DNA of 64,000 bases from Dickeya oryzae (lineage in GTDB: Bacteria > Pseudomonadota > Gammaproteobacteria > Enterobacterales > Enterobacteriaceae), in assembly GCF_009372235.1 (NCBI RefSeq), contig NZ_ML762921.1:248001-312000 (forward strand). Direction: 5' to 3'. Positions 45,482 through 55,170 of this stretch are shown here, piece after piece. The notes under the pieces are model-generated. The model saw nothing but the letters and a program-made list of their open reading frames with translations, ran no database searches and was not told where the DNA came from. Position 1 is the first letter of the stretch; each line of letters starts with the position of its first letter. A program made the position numbers and the translations under genes.

Positions 45482-46345
45482 ATGGATTTACCGATGGAAG
45501 AAGCCAGGATTGCTTTTCCTGTTGGCAAAGGGCAAGTCAACAGGGTTGAAGATGTCAAAACCGTTCAACAGTTACTGAATAGCCGCTCAAATGGAACGCT
45601 GAGCGTTGATGGTATTGTCGGTATCAGAACACAAACCGCCATCACCCACTTTCAACGCCAGATAGTCGGAATGCATTCGCCTGACGGCATCGTTTCCCCG
45701 AATGGCCCCACACTGAGGAAATTAAATCATCTTCATATCCGACGCCCGGCAACCTCTCAACCCTCGTTTTCCAGCGATTCTGGTGACAGCGTTTCCGAAG
45801 AACTCTATCTGAATGCCGCCAGAGAATTAAACTGCGAAGTGGCGGCAATCAAAGCGGTGGTGATGACGGAAACGGCGCTAAATAGCGCGTTCCTTAGCCC
45901 AGGAAAACCCAAGATACTCTATGAGCGGCACTACTTCCGACGGCTCACTCAAGGTAGGTATGACCGATCGCATCCGCATATATCGGGTTCTCGTTATCCA
46001 TCCTACGGTTTAGAAAGCCAGCAGTATGAACGTCTTGAAACGGCAATAACTCTGGATCGGAGAGCGGCATTAATGTCAGCCTCATGGGGAGCGTTTCAGA
46101 TCATGGGAGAAAACTACAGAACCGCAGGATTTGATGATATTGAAAGTTTCGTTTCTGCAATGAAAAGTATCGATGGTCAGGTATTCGCTTTCATTAATCA
46201 TGTGAAAAACACGCCACCTTTACTCTCTGCCTTAAGGCATAAAGAGTGGGCAAAATTTGCACGACTTTATAATGGTGAGTCCTATACTGAAAGGCACTAC
46301 GATATTAAAATAGCCAATAATTATCGAAGACTAACTAACAGGTAA
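45482..46345 (+). CDS. peptidoglycan-binding N-acetylmuramidase, probable type VI effector
   Basis: A 287-residue protein with two recognisable parts. Residues about 18-82 form a PG_binding_1 repeat (VKTVQQLLNSRSNGTLSVDG and IRTQTAITHFQRQ). Residues about 107-285 match the N-acetylmuramidase family found in phage endolysins (Pfam Muramidase, formerly DUF3380): AAIKAVVMTET with likely catalytic E130, KPKILYERHYFRRLT, MSASWGAFQIMG and ARLYNGESY. It would cut the MurNAc-GlcNAc backbone. There is no signal peptide, holin or phage gene nearby. Three exported proteins follow in the same operon and an Hcp gene faces it, so a T6SS effector is the best reading. An in-frame stop lies directly before the ATG. 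Confidence 0.82.
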   Translation: MDLPMEEARIAFPVGKGQVNRVEDVKTVQQLLNSRSNGTLSVDGIVGIRTQTAITHFQRQIVGMHSPDGIVSPNGPTLRKLNHLHIRRPATSQPSFSSDSGDSVSEELYLNAARELNCEVAAIKAVVMTETALNSAFLSPGKPKILYERHYFRRLTQGRYDRSHPHISGSRYPSYGLESQQYERLETAITLDRRAALMSASWGAFQIMGENYRTAGFDDIESFVSAMKSIDGQVFAFINHVKNTPPLLSALRHKEWAKFARLYNGESYTERHYDIKIANNYRRLTNR

Positions 46346-46351
46346 TATAAA

Positions 46352-46921
46352 ATGAAAAAAACAATATCATTATTACTAATAACATTATTAGCCTCAATGC
46401 CACTTTATGCATCAGTCAACTTAATCAAGAATAATGATAAAAACTTATCAAATGAAATAGTGAAGGTAGGAAATAAAAAAGGAATTATTGATATAAGCGT
46501 TCAAAATGAACAAAAATTTGACTTGATTGATAATGGTGAATATATAGGAACAATCATACCCGCCAGAGGATTTTATAAAAACTATTACCCACTGTGCTTT
46601 ATTGGTTGGTCCACTGATAAAAAAACAGTATCTAACATTGTCTCATCAATAGGTCAAGGATATTTTGAACTCTCTCTTTGTTCAAAACTTGACGCTGTAG
46701 GTAAAATAGATGAAGCAGGAAGAACATTTATTGGTTTTGTATACACGGTAGGATTGAGGGACAGATACTCTCAAAATTACTTTCTCATTGAGTTAGACAA
46801 AGAGAAAAAAACAATAGAAGATAAAAGTCAACTCATTGAAAAATTTCAAAATGACTCAGAAAAAAAGAGCATAGCTGATCTAAAAAAAGACATAAAGAAA
46901 ATCGATGAGAAATCGCAATGA
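46352..46921 (+). CDS. exported protein, probable immunity protein copy 1
   Basis: A 189-residue AT-rich gene 6 bases after the muramidase. A signal peptide (KKTISLLLITLLASMPLYA) is followed by a mature domain with YIGTIIP, YPLCFIGWSTDKK, LDAVGKI and TFIGFVYTVGL. Cysteines 82 and 110 are likely to form a disulfide in the periplasm. The charged C terminus is rich in K and D. I know no named family. Its place directly behind a wall-cutting enzyme, and export to where that enzyme acts, suggest an immunity protein. Stop and next start overlap (ATGA). Confidence 0.75.
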   Translation: MKKTISLLLITLLASMPLYASVNLIKNNDKNLSNEIVKVGNKKGIIDISVQNEQKFDLIDNGEYIGTIIPARGFYKNYYPLCFIGWSTDKKTVSNIVSSIGQGYFELSLCSKLDAVGKIDEAGRTFIGFVYTVGLRDRYSQNYFLIELDKEKKTIEDKSQLIEKFQNDSEKKSIADLKKDIKKIDEKSQ

Positions 46922-47481
46922 AGAAAACACTGGCGATAATAGCATTGTCGATGTCACTGCAAGTACATGCATCGATTACGTTAATACCGACTGATAGCCG
47001 CCATCTACTGCTATCACTATCGGTAAAAACTCAATCACTGGATGTAGAACAGATTAAAATACATGAAAGTCAATCTTTTGATATTATTGAAAATGGTAAA
47101 TATATAGGTTCACTAATCCCTGCTGAAGGATATTACAAAAAATACAACCCACTATGCTTTATTGGCTGGTCAACAGACAAAAAAGAAATTAGTAACATTG
47201 TACCATCTATTGGTCAGGGAGACTTTGAAAACTCAACTTGCCTAAGCCTCGATGCAGTAGGGAAAATTGATGTTAGAGATAAAACATTTATAGGTTTTGT
47301 TTATACTGTTGGGTTAAGAGATAGACGAGCAAAAAATTATTTTTTAATTGAGGTTGATAAAGATAAAAAAACGATAACAGATAAGAGTGCGATTGTTGAC
47401 GAACTACAGAATAACGGTGAAAAAAAGAGCATCGCCTCATTAAGAAAACACCTTGAAAATGCCAAGGAGAAGAAAGAATGA
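46918..47481 (+). CDS. exported protein, probable immunity protein copy 2
   Basis: A 187-residue homologue of the preceding protein, with a signal peptide ending LQVHA. It shares PLCFIGWSTDKK, SIGQG, LDAVGKI, TFIGFVYTVGLRDR and KNYFLIE. Cysteines are at 80 and 108, with the same 28-residue spacing. The region between the signal peptide and residue 45 differs most between copies. It overlaps its neighbours by 4 bases at both ends, so the operon is translated as one unit. Confidence 0.75.
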   Translation: MKKTLAIIALSMSLQVHASITLIPTDSRHLLLSLSVKTQSLDVEQIKIHESQSFDIIENGKYIGSLIPAEGYYKKYNPLCFIGWSTDKKEISNIVPSIGQGDFENSTCLSLDAVGKIDVRDKTFIGFVYTVGLRDRRAKNYFLIEVDKDKKTITDKSAIVDELQNNGEKKSIASLRKHLENAKEKKE

Positions 47482-48047
47482 GAGTGATTCCAATCGTATT
47501 TATCATCACAATCTCGTGGCAATCTCACGCCGCAATTAGCCTGGTGAAAAACAACGATGCGTCATTAATGAAAACAACCATTGAAGATGCAAACAAAAGA
47601 GGAATTGTTGATATAAAAATACAAGAAGAGCAAGCGTTTGATGTTAATGAAAAAAATAACAACATAGGAACAATAATACCTGGGAAAGGATTTTATAAAA
47701 ATTACTATCCAGTTTGTTTTATTAGTTGGTCTACAGACAAGAAGACCATTTCCAACATTGTATTGTCAATGGGAAATGGCGACTTTGAATTTTCACAATG
47801 CGAAAACCTTGATGCAGTAGGAAAGATAGAGTCTGCAGGAAAAACATTCATTGGTTTTGTTTACTCTGTCGGTTTACCTGATGACAGAACAGAAAAAAAT
47901 TATTTTCTATTAGAACTGGACAAGGATAAAAGAACCATTACGGATAAAAGCAATATCGTAGAGACTCTGCAAAACACCGATGAAATAAAGAGCATTACTG
48001 CAATCAGAAAATACCTCAAAGAAAACCAGAGTTCCATACCCGATTAA
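47478..48047 (+). CDS. exported protein, probable immunity protein copy 3
   Basis: The third homologue, 189 residues, signal peptide ending WQSHA. It shares FYKNYYPVCFISWSTDKK, ISNIV, LDAVGKI and TFIGFVYSVGL, with cysteines at 80 and 108. A conserved glycine of the first two copies is changed (FIGW to FISW), and the VGLPDD segment has one residue more than the VGLRD segment of the others. Divergence between copies suggests that they guard against different effector variants rather than being a recent duplication. Confidence 0.75.
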   Translation: MRVIPIVFIITISWQSHAAISLVKNNDASLMKTTIEDANKRGIVDIKIQEEQAFDVNEKNNNIGTIIPGKGFYKNYYPVCFISWSTDKKTISNIVLSMGNGDFEFSQCENLDAVGKIESAGKTFIGFVYSVGLPDDRTEKNYFLLELDKDKRTITDKSNIVETLQNTDEIKSITAIRKYLKENQSSIPD

Positions 48048-48060
48048 CGTCATTCAATTA

Positions 48061-48091
48061 TCAGGCACCTGAATTAAAATTAGGTGCCTGA
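48061..48091. terminator. hairpin between immunity operon and hcp
   Basis: TCAGGCACCT and AGGTGCCTGA form a perfect 10-bp stem around an AT-rich loop, between convergent transcripts. No T run follows on either strand. Confidence 0.5.
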
Positions 48092-48114
48092 CAGGCTAAC
48101 AACATGACTGCCAG

Positions 48115-48594
48115 TTAAAACAGCTGGCTTTCCCAAATGCAGTATGCACTGGTTCCCGCCTTAACATGCTCACATAACATATTCTTGTAAGTGAAAGAGA
48201 TAAATTCTTCCGGCTGATACTCGTTATGTGTTATCGAACTCGGGTAGTGCATTCTGATATTTTTTACTTTTGCATCAGACAGTTTGATTGAGAAATATTG
48301 CTCCATCCCACCATTCTCAGAGGTTCGATAGAAAATGAAAGTGCAGGTCAAATATTCATTCTCATTTAATGCGCTGAGTAATAATGGCGTTGATTTATCA
48401 ATGGGCTTTCTAATTTCAACCGGCTGATATGCCACATTATCAATACGTTCAGCTGAATTATTCAACTCATAAACAAAAATTTCATTTTCATGACCTTGTT
48501 GCCATTTATTTCCCATTGAATCATACGATCCACACCCAGAAGAAATCAGCCCCTGATTCTTACCTTCTATTTTCAGATAAATGATATTGGCCAT
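48115..48594 (-). CDS. hcp: type VI secretion tube protein Hcp (orphan)
   Basis: A 159-residue Hcp protein, which stacks as hexameric rings to form the T6SS inner tube and carries effectors in its lumen. Typical sequence runs from MANIIYLKIEGKNQGLI through GHENEIFVYEL, QPVEIRKPIDKSTPLLL and HYPSSITHNEYQPEEFISF to the end. AAGGGAA precedes the ATG. There is no C-terminal toxin extension. No other T6SS core genes (tss, vgrG) are in the window, so it depends on an apparatus elsewhere. It is convergent with the muramidase-immunity operon. Confidence 0.92.
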   Translation of the reverse strand: MANIIYLKIEGKNQGLISSGCGSYDSMGNKWQQGHENEIFVYELNNSAERIDNVAYQPVEIRKPIDKSTPLLLSALNENEYLTCTFIFYRTSENGGMEQYFSIKLSDAKVKNIRMHYPSSITHNEYQPEEFISFTYKNMLCEHVKAGTSAYCIWESQLF

Positions 48595-48705
48595 TAAATT
48601 CCCTTTAATTCCATATTATGAATGATATGAAAAAGTAGCGAGGTCACTATAATAATTTAATGCTTAACCGACAAGTAGACCGCTCCAACGTGTGGGTACG
48701 GCAAC

Positions 48706-48734
48706 TGGACAAAACCTGTATGCATATACATAAT
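48706..48734 (+). promoter_or_regulatory. polB promoter with LexA box
   Basis: TGGACA (48706-48711) and CATAAT (48729-48734) are 17 bases apart. Within this, CTGTATGCATATACAT at 48716-48731 matches the SOS box CTGT-N8-ACAG with one mismatch. LexA bound here would cover the spacer and -10, consistent with SOS induction of DNA polymerase II. Confidence 0.82.
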
Positions 48735-48771
48735 TTATGCCATTACTCCACTGACCCTCTGACAATACGCC

Positions 48772-51144
48772 ATGACCCTTTCCCCACCACGTCAGGGATT
48801 TGTACTGACCCGCCACTGGCAAGACACCCCGGCCGGGATCAGGGTTGAATGCTGGCTGGCGACGGACACTGGCCCCTGTCGGGTCAGGTTGTCACCGCAA
48901 CAGGCGGTAGCGTTTGTCCCGATGCGTCATCAGGCACGTATCAGCCAGTTATTAAGCGGGGAAAAACACTGGCAACTGCGGCCACTGGCGCTGAAAAACT
49001 TCCACCACGAGCCACAACTAGGGCTCTACTGCCTGCAATATCGTCAGCTGTTGCGACTGGAAAAGAAGCTACAGGAAGCGGGAATTCCGGTGTACGAAGC
49101 GGATATCCGCCCGCCGGAGCGGTTTCTGATGGAGCGTTTTATCACCGCGCCAGTCTGGTTTAGCGGCGAAGAAAACGCTGACGGGCTGATTGATAACGTC
49201 AAACTCAAACCGGCCCCTGACTACCGCCCGTCACTCAAAACCGTGTCGCTGGATATCGAAACCAGCCGCCACGGCGAGCTTTACTGCATCGGTCTGGAAG
49301 GGTGCGGCCAGCGTCAGGTATTTATGCTGGGGCCAGAAAATGGCAACAGAGAGGATGCTGGCGACCTGACGCTGGAATACGTCACCAGCCGTCCACAGCT
49401 GCTGGAAAAACTCAATCAGTGGCTGCACACCTACGATCCGGATGTGATTATCGGCTGGAATCTGGTGCAGTTTGACCTGCGGGTGCTGCAACAGCACGCC
49501 GAGCGTTACCGCATTCCACTACGATTCGGACGCGACGGTCAGGAGCTGGAGTGGCGCGAGCATGGCTATCGACAGGGGCATTTTTTCGCCAGCGCGCCGG
49601 GCCGATTGATCGTCGATGGTATCGAAGCACTGAAATCCGCCACCTGGAATTTTGCCTCGTTCAGCCTGGAATTTGTCGCCCAGTCGCTGCTTGGCGAAGG
49701 GAAAGCCAGCGACAATCCTTATCAGCGGCTGGAAGAGATCGAGCAGCGTTTTCAGCAAGACAAACCGGCACTGGCGCGCTACAACCTGAAAGACTGCGAG
49801 CTGGTGACGCGCATCTTCGAGAAAACCCATTTAATCGCCTTTTTACTGGAGCGGGCGAGCGTCACCGGGCTGGCGGCAGACCGCAGCGGCGGCTCGGTGG
49901 CGGCATTTACTCACCTCTACCTGCCACGTATGCATCGGGCCGGGTTTGTCGCCCCCAATTTGGGTGAGATCCCGCCGGAAGCCAGCCCCGGCGGCTACGT
50001 GATGGACTCCCGCCCCGGTCTGTACGATTCAGTGCTGGTACTGGACTATAAAAGCCTTTATCCCTCCATCATTCGCACCTTCCTGATTGACCCGGTCGGG
50101 CTTATCACCGGCTTGCAGCAGCCTGATGAACAGCACGCCGTCGAAGGTTTTCGCGGTGCCTGGTTTTCCCGCCACCAGCACTGCCTGCCCGCTATCGTGG
50201 AAGAGGTGTGGCACGGGCGTGATCTTGCCAAGCAGGAGAACAATAAACCGCTATCGCAGGCGCTGAAGATCATCATGAATGCATTTTATGGCGTACTGGG
50301 GTCGAGCGGTTGCCGCTTTTTCGATCCGCGGCTGGCGTCGTCGATCACCCTGCGCGGCCATGAGATCATGCGCCAGACCCGTTCGCTGATTGAAGCCAAA
50401 GGTTATCAGGTGATTTATGGCGATACGGATTCGACCTTCGTGTGGCTTAAGCGCGCCCATCGCGCAGACGAAGCAGACGCCATCGGCCGTGAGCTGGTCG
50501 CTTATATCAACGACTGGTGGCAACAACACCTGCATCAGCAACATGGGCTGAACAGCGCGCTGGAGATGGAATACGAGACCCACTTTCACCGTTTTTTGAT
50601 GCCCACTATCCGTGGTGCCGAACTGGGCAGCAAAAAACGCTACGCCGGTATGACCATGACGCCACAGGGTGAGCAGATGGTGTTCAAAGGCCTGGAAACA
50701 GTACGTTCGGACTGGACACCCCTGGCACAGCAATTCCAGCAACAGCTTTACCAGCGTATTTTCCACCGTGAGCCGTATCAGGAATGGGTGCGAGAATACG
50801 TGGCTAAAACGCTGGAAGGCGAACATGACGACCTGCTGGTCTACCGCAAACGACTGCGCCATAAACTGAGCGACTATCAACGCAATGTGCCGCCGCAAGT
50901 GCGCGCTGCCAGAATGGCCGACGAGTACAACCGTCAGCATGACCGTCCTTTGCAGTACCAAAGCGGCGGCTGGATAAGCTACGTTATCACGGTCAATGGC
51001 CCGGAACCGCTGGAGAATCGCCGCTCGCTGCTGGATTACAATCACTATGTGGAAAAGCAACTGCAACCGGTGGCCGATGCCATTCTGCCTTTCATTCACG
51101 ATGATTTTGCTACACTGATTACCGGACAGATGGGGTTATTTTAA
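48772..51144 (+). CDS. polB: DNA polymerase II PolB
   Basis: PolB is the SOS-induced family B polymerase with proofreading, used for replication restart and lesion bypass. It is 790 residues (E. coli 783). The exonuclease site is [16 protein letters not shown] near residue 158, and NLKDCELV is the Exo III region. Polymerase motifs are [13 protein letters not shown] (A), [13 protein letters not shown] (B) and [11 protein letters not shown] (C). The last residues TGQMGLF form the clamp-binding end. In E. coli the neighbours upstream are araBAD; here it is hcp. Confidence 0.97.
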   Translation: MTLSPPRQGFVLTRHWQDTPAGIRVECWLATDTGPCRVRLSPQQAVAFVPMRHQARISQLLSGEKHWQLRPLALKNFHHEPQLGLYCLQYRQLLRLEKKLQEAGIPVYEADIRPPERFLMERFITAPVWFSGEENADGLIDNVKLKPAPDYRPSLKTVSLDIETSRHGELYCIGLEGCGQRQVFMLGPENGNREDAGDLTLEYVTSRPQLLEKLNQWLHTYDPDVIIGWNLVQFDLRVLQQHAERYRIPLRFGRDGQELEWREHGYRQGHFFASAPGRLIVDGIEALKSATWNFASFSLEFVAQSLLGEGKASDNPYQRLEEIEQRFQQDKPALARYNLKDCELVTRIFEKTHLIAFLLERASVTGLAADRSGGSVAAFTHLYLPRMHRAGFVAPNLGEIPPEASPGGYVMDSRPGLYDSVLVLDYKSLYPSIIRTFLIDPVGLITGLQQPDEQHAVEGFRGAWFSRHQHCLPAIVEEVWHGRDLAKQENNKPLSQALKIIMNAFYGVLGSSGCRFFDPRLASSITLRGHEIMRQTRSLIEAKGYQVIYGDTDSTFVWLKRAHRADEADAIGRELVAYINDWWQQHLHQQHGLNSALEMEYETHFHRFLMPTIRGAELGSKKRYAGMTMTPQGEQMVFKGLETVRSDWTPLAQQFQQQLYQRIFHREPYQEWVREYVAKTLEGEHDDLLVYRKRLRHKLSDYQRNVPPQVRAARMADEYNRQHDRPLQYQSGGWISYVITVNGPEPLENRRSLLDYNHYVEKQLQPVADAILPFIHDDFATLITGQMGLF

Positions 51145-51406
51145 CAATCCGATGGTGCCTGACAGGTGACGAACAGGCCGCCATCCAGTACCATAGCGCC
51201 CTTTCAAAAATATCAGGCGTGGGTCCACGTCTGTCAGTTTAGACAACGGTCAATAACATCCGGGGCGCATCCCCCATACCCGCATCACAGGCTGTGCGCG
51301 ATAGCATCACTGTCGCGCAGGGCGGGTAAGGTATTGCCGTACGCAGGGGTCGGCAGCCTCCTGTTCAGACATTCTCCGACAACGACGAGTATCGAGCTTA
51401 GAATTT

Positions 51407-54310
51407 ATGCCTTTTACACTTGGTCAACGCTGGATCAGCGATACAGAAAGCGATTTAGGATTGGGTACGGTAGTGGCGATGGATGCCCGCATGATTACTG
51501 TGCTATTTCCGGCTAGCGGCGAAAATCGCCTCTATTCCAGAAATGACGCGCCCATCACCCGTGTCATGTTCAATCCTGGCGATACCGTCACCAGTCACGA
51601 AGGCTGGCAGCTAGAGGTGGAAGACGTTCGCGATGAGAACGGCCTGCGCACCTACATAGGTCAGCGTCTGGATACCGACGAGCCCGCCGAACTGCGGGAA
51701 GTCTTCCTCGACAGCAAACTGACCTTCAATAAACCGCAAGACCGGTTGTTCGCCGGGCAGATTGACCGGATGGATCGCTTCGCCCTGCGTTACCGTGCCC
51801 GTCTGCACCAGCATGAGCAGGCACTGCAACCCTGGGGTGGATTGCGCGGTATGCGCGCCAGCCTGATCCCACACCAGTTGCACATCGCCCGCGAAGTAGG
51901 CCAACGCCATGCGCCACGCGTGTTGCTGGCCGATGAAGTCGGTTTGGGTAAAACCATCGAAGCGGGCATGATTATCCACCAGCAATTGCTGGCAGGCCGT
52001 GCCGAGCGCGTACTGATCGTGGTGCCGGAAACCCTGCAGCATCAATGGCTGGTGGAAATGTTGCGTCGCTTCAACCTGCTGTTTTCGTTGTTTGACGACG
52101 AGCGCTACGCCGAAGCGCGTCTTGACAGCGACAACCCGTTTGAAACCGAACAACTGATCATCTGTTCGCTGGATTTTGTACGTCGTAACCCTTCCCGTTT
52201 CGAACAGTTGCTGGATGCCGACTGGGATCTGCTGGTGGTGGACGAAGCCCATCATCTGGCCTGGAGCGAAGCTGCGCCGAGCGCTGGCTATAAAGCGATT
52301 GAGCGACTGGCACGCGCTATCCCGGCCGTCCTGCTGCTGACAGCAACGCCAGAGCAATTAGGTCAGGAAAGCCACTTCGCCCGCCTGCGCCTGCTCGACC
52401 CGAACCGCTTCCACGACTACCACGAATTTATCGCCGAACAGCAACAATACCGTCCGGTCGCCGATGCGGTCACCCTGCTGCTGAGCGGCAACAATATCAG
52501 CGATAGCGAACGCAACGCCCTGAGCGAGATGCTGGGTGAACAGGATATCGAACCGCTGCTGAAATCCATCGCCAGCGACAGTGAAGACAGCGCCGCCGCA
52601 CGTCAGGAACTGATCACTATGTTGATGGACCGCCACGGCACCAGCCGTGTGCTGTTCCGCAATACCCGCCAGGGCGTGAAAGGGTTCCCGAAACGCGAGC
52701 TGCACCAAATCAGGCTGCCGTTACCCGCGCAGTATCAGACGGCGATTCGCGTATCCGGCATTATGAATGCCCGTAAATCCGCCGAAGACTGCGCACGTGA
52801 CATGCTCTACCCGGAGCAAATTTATCAGCAGTTCGAAGACGATAACGCCACCTGGTGGAGCTTCGATCCGCGCGTCGAATGGATGCTGGAGTTTCTGACC
52901 AGCCATCGCGATGAAAAAGTACTGGTGATCTGCGCCAAGGCCGCCACCGCGTTGCAACTCGAACAAGTGCTGCGTACCCGTGAAGCTATCCGCGCCGCCG
53001 TCTTCCACGAAGGGCTCTCTATACTCGAACGTGACCGTGCTGCCGCGTATTTCGCCTCGGAAGAAGAAGGCGCTCAGGTATTGATCTGTTCGGAGATCGG
53101 ATCCGAAGGCCGCAACTTCCAGTTTGCCAGCCATCTGATCATGTTTGATCTGCCGTTTAATCCAGATCTGCTGGAACAGCGTATCGGTCGTCTGGATCGT
53201 ATCGGCCAGAGCCGCGATATTCAGATTCTGGTGCCTTATCTGGAAAATACCGCTCAGGCATTGCTGGTACGCTGGTATCACGAAGGGCTGGATGCGTTCG
53301 AACATACCTGCCCGACGGGTCGCGCAATTTATGACAGCCACTACGAGCAACTGATCAACCTGCTGGCGAAACCGTCTGAACAAACCGGACTGGATGAATT
53401 TATCCATACCTGCCGTCAGCAACATGACACATTGAAAGCGCAACTGGAGCAAGGACGTGACCGCCTGCTGGAGATGCATTCCAACGGCGGCGAGCGGGCA
53501 CAGTCACTGGCCCAGGCCATTGCCGAGCAGGATAACGACGTCAATCTGGTCAATTTCGCGCTCAACCTGTTCGACATCATCGGTATTCATCAGGATGACC
53601 GTAGCGATAACCTGATCGTGCTGACACCGTCTGACCACATGCTGGTGCCGGACTTCCCCGGCTTGCCGCAGGATGGTTGTACCATCACGTTCGATCGCGA
53701 TCAGGCGCTGTCGCGCGAAGATGCGCAATTCGTGAGTTGGGAGCATCCGCTGATCCGCAATGGTCTGGATCTGATCCTGTCTGGCGACACCGGCAGTTGC
53801 GCCGTCTCTCTGCTGAAAAACAAAGCCTTGCCGGTCGGCACCCTGCTGGCAGAGCTGGTCTATGTCGTGGAAGCACAGGCACCGAAGAAACTGCAACTGA
53901 CCCGCTTCCTGCCACCGACGCCGATTCGCGTCCTGCTCGACCGCAAAGGCACCAATCTGGCAGCACAAGTGGAGTTCGAGAGCTTCAACCGTCAACTGAG
54001 CGCCGTCAATCGCCACACTTCCAGCAAGCTGGTCAATGCGGTGCAAGACGAGGTGCACGATATGTTACAGAAGGCTCAGCCATTGGTAGAAGCACAGGCA
54101 CAGGCGCTGATCGCCGAGGCGCAGCGTAACGCCGAAACGCAGTTACGCCGCGAGCAGGAGCGACTGGAAGCGCTCAAAGCCGTCAACCCGAACATCCGTG
54201 ACGATGAGCTTGAGGCGTTGGAAGAACAGCGTGAACAGGTGTTGCTGAATCTGCAACAGGCCAACTGGCGTCTGGATGCCATCCGTCTGGTGATGGTGGC
54301 GCACCAGTAA
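51407..54310 (+). CDS. rapA: RNA polymerase-associated ATPase RapA (HepA)
   Basis: RapA is a Swi2/Snf2 ATPase that binds RNA polymerase and recycles it after transcription. It is 967 residues (E. coli 968). N-terminal Tudor-like domains begin [20 protein letters not shown]. Walker A is [13 protein letters not shown] near residue 178 and the DEAH box [11 protein letters not shown] near 280. Helicase motif VI is [14 protein letters not shown] near 600, and a long charged helical C terminus follows. Confidence 0.97.
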   Translation: MPFTLGQRWISDTESDLGLGTVVAMDARMITVLFPASGENRLYSRNDAPITRVMFNPGDTVTSHEGWQLEVEDVRDENGLRTYIGQRLDTDEPAELREVFLDSKLTFNKPQDRLFAGQIDRMDRFALRYRARLHQHEQALQPWGGLRGMRASLIPHQLHIAREVGQRHAPRVLLADEVGLGKTIEAGMIIHQQLLAGRAERVLIVVPETLQHQWLVEMLRRFNLLFSLFDDERYAEARLDSDNPFETEQLIICSLDFVRRNPSRFEQLLDADWDLLVVDEAHHLAWSEAAPSAGYKAIERLARAIPAVLLLTATPEQLGQESHFARLRLLDPNRFHDYHEFIAEQQQYRPVADAVTLLLSGNNISDSERNALSEMLGEQDIEPLLKSIASDSEDSAAARQELITMLMDRHGTSRVLFRNTRQGVKGFPKRELHQIRLPLPAQYQTAIRVSGIMNARKSAEDCARDMLYPEQIYQQFEDDNATWWSFDPRVEWMLEFLTSHRDEKVLVICAKAATALQLEQVLRTREAIRAAVFHEGLSILERDRAAAYFASEEEGAQVLICSEIGSEGRNFQFASHLIMFDLPFNPDLLEQRIGRLDRIGQSRDIQILVPYLENTAQALLVRWYHEGLDAFEHTCPTGRAIYDSHYEQLINLLAKPSEQTGLDEFIHTCRQQHDTLKAQLEQGRDRLLEMHSNGGERAQSLAQAIAEQDNDVNLVNFALNLFDIIGIHQDDRSDNLIVLTPSDHMLVPDFPGLPQDGCTITFDRDQALSREDAQFVSWEHPLIRNGLDLILSGDTGSCAVSLLKNKALPVGTLLAELVYVVEAQAPKKLQLTRFLPPTPIRVLLDRKGTNLAAQVEFESFNRQLSAVNRHTSSKLVNAVQDEVHDMLQKAQPLVEAQAQALIAEAQRNAETQLRREQERLEALKAVNPNIRDDELEALEEQREQVLLNLQQANWRLDAIRLVMVAHQ

Positions 54311-54333
54311 ACCTCATCCGTTATCTACCTACT

Positions 54334-54359
54334 TCGCGGCAAGGCCTGCCTTGCCGCGA
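54334..54359. repeat. perfect 11-bp hairpin between rapA and rluA
   Basis: TCGCGGCAAGG pairs with CCTTGCCGCGA around CCTG. It lies between the rapA stop and the rluA start on the same strand. There is no T run, so an RNA-stability or partial-termination element is more likely than a full terminator. Confidence 0.5.
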
Positions 54360-54372
54360 TGCCGGAGTCTTC

Positions 54373-55026
54373 ATGGAACCCTATAACCCCCCTCGCGAGC
54401 CCTGGCTACACATCCTGTATCAGGATCAGCACATCATGGTGGTGAACAAGCCTGGTGGACTGCTCTCCGTTCCCGGTCGCGCCGAAGAACATAAAGACAG
54501 CATCATGACCCGTATTCAGGCTGATTTTCCCACCGCCGAGTCTGTCCATCGTCTGGACATGGCCACCAGCGGCGTGATGGTGGTTGCCCTGACCAAAGCG
54601 GCGGAGCGGGAGCTAAAACGCCAGTTCCGCGAGCGGGAACCGAAGAAGTCTTACGTTGCCCGCGTCTGGGGCCATCTGGCGCAGGATGAAGGGCTGGTCG
54701 ACCTGCCGCTCATTTGCGACTGGCCTAACCGTCCGAAACAAAAAGTCTGCTTTGAGCAAGGTAAGCCCGCCCAGACCGACTACATCGTCTTATCTCGTGA
54801 TAGCGATGGCACCACCCGCGTAAAACTGATGCCAATCACCGGTCGCTCACATCAGTTGCGTGTCCACATGCTGGCATTGGGTCACCCCATTCTGGGCGAC
54901 GGGTTTTACGCCCACCCAGAGGCGAAAGCACTGGCACCCCGCCTGCTACTGCATGCACAGGAACTGGCCATTACCCATCCGGTTTTTACGACACCAATGC
55001 ACTTTCGTTGCGAAGCTGACTTCTAG
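54373..55026 (+). CDS. rluA: 23S rRNA/tRNA pseudouridine synthase RluA
   Basis: RluA makes pseudouridine 746 in 23S rRNA and pseudouridine 32 in several tRNAs. It is 217 residues (E. coli 219). The catalytic aspartate is in VHRLDMATSGVMVVAL near residue 63, with NKPGGLLSVPGR near the N terminus and PITGRSHQLRVHMLALGHPI near 158. It lies 62 bases after rapA. Confidence 0.96.
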   Translation: MEPYNPPREPWLHILYQDQHIMVVNKPGGLLSVPGRAEEHKDSIMTRIQADFPTAESVHRLDMATSGVMVVALTKAAERELKRQFREREPKKSYVARVWGHLAQDEGLVDLPLICDWPNRPKQKVCFEQGKPAQTDYIVLSRDSDGTTRVKLMPITGRSHQLRVHMLALGHPILGDGFYAHPEAKALAPRLLLHAQELAITHPVFTTPMHFRCEADF

Positions 55027-55073
55027 TCGTGGTGTTCAAGTCGTGGTGTTCAGGCCCCCAGTCCTGGTGCTGA
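55027..55073. repeat. short tandem repeat after rluA
   Basis: TCGTGGTGTTCA occurs twice, 14 bases apart (55027 and 55041). A degenerate third copy (TCCTGGTGCTGA) is at 55062. It looks like local slippage at the 3-prime side of rluA and has no clear function. Confidence 0.5.
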
Positions 55074-55170
55074 AAACCGTGCTGCTTTAGAAACGATCGT
55101 TATGTATGTATGAAAGCAGGCAATCATGGAAAGGCGCGCGACGATGGGAAAAGCAAAAAGAGAAGAAGAG

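Noticed and set aside
45482-46345. Muramidase as a prophage endolysin
   Set aside because: There are no holin, spanin, tail or integrase genes around it. The following genes encode exported proteins and an Hcp lies next to them.
48083-51166. 13-base direct repeat GGTGCCTGACAGG at 48083 and 51154 flanking hcp and polB
   Set aside because: A match of this length is expected by chance in 64 kb. polB is a native gene between the copies, so they do not mark an insertion.
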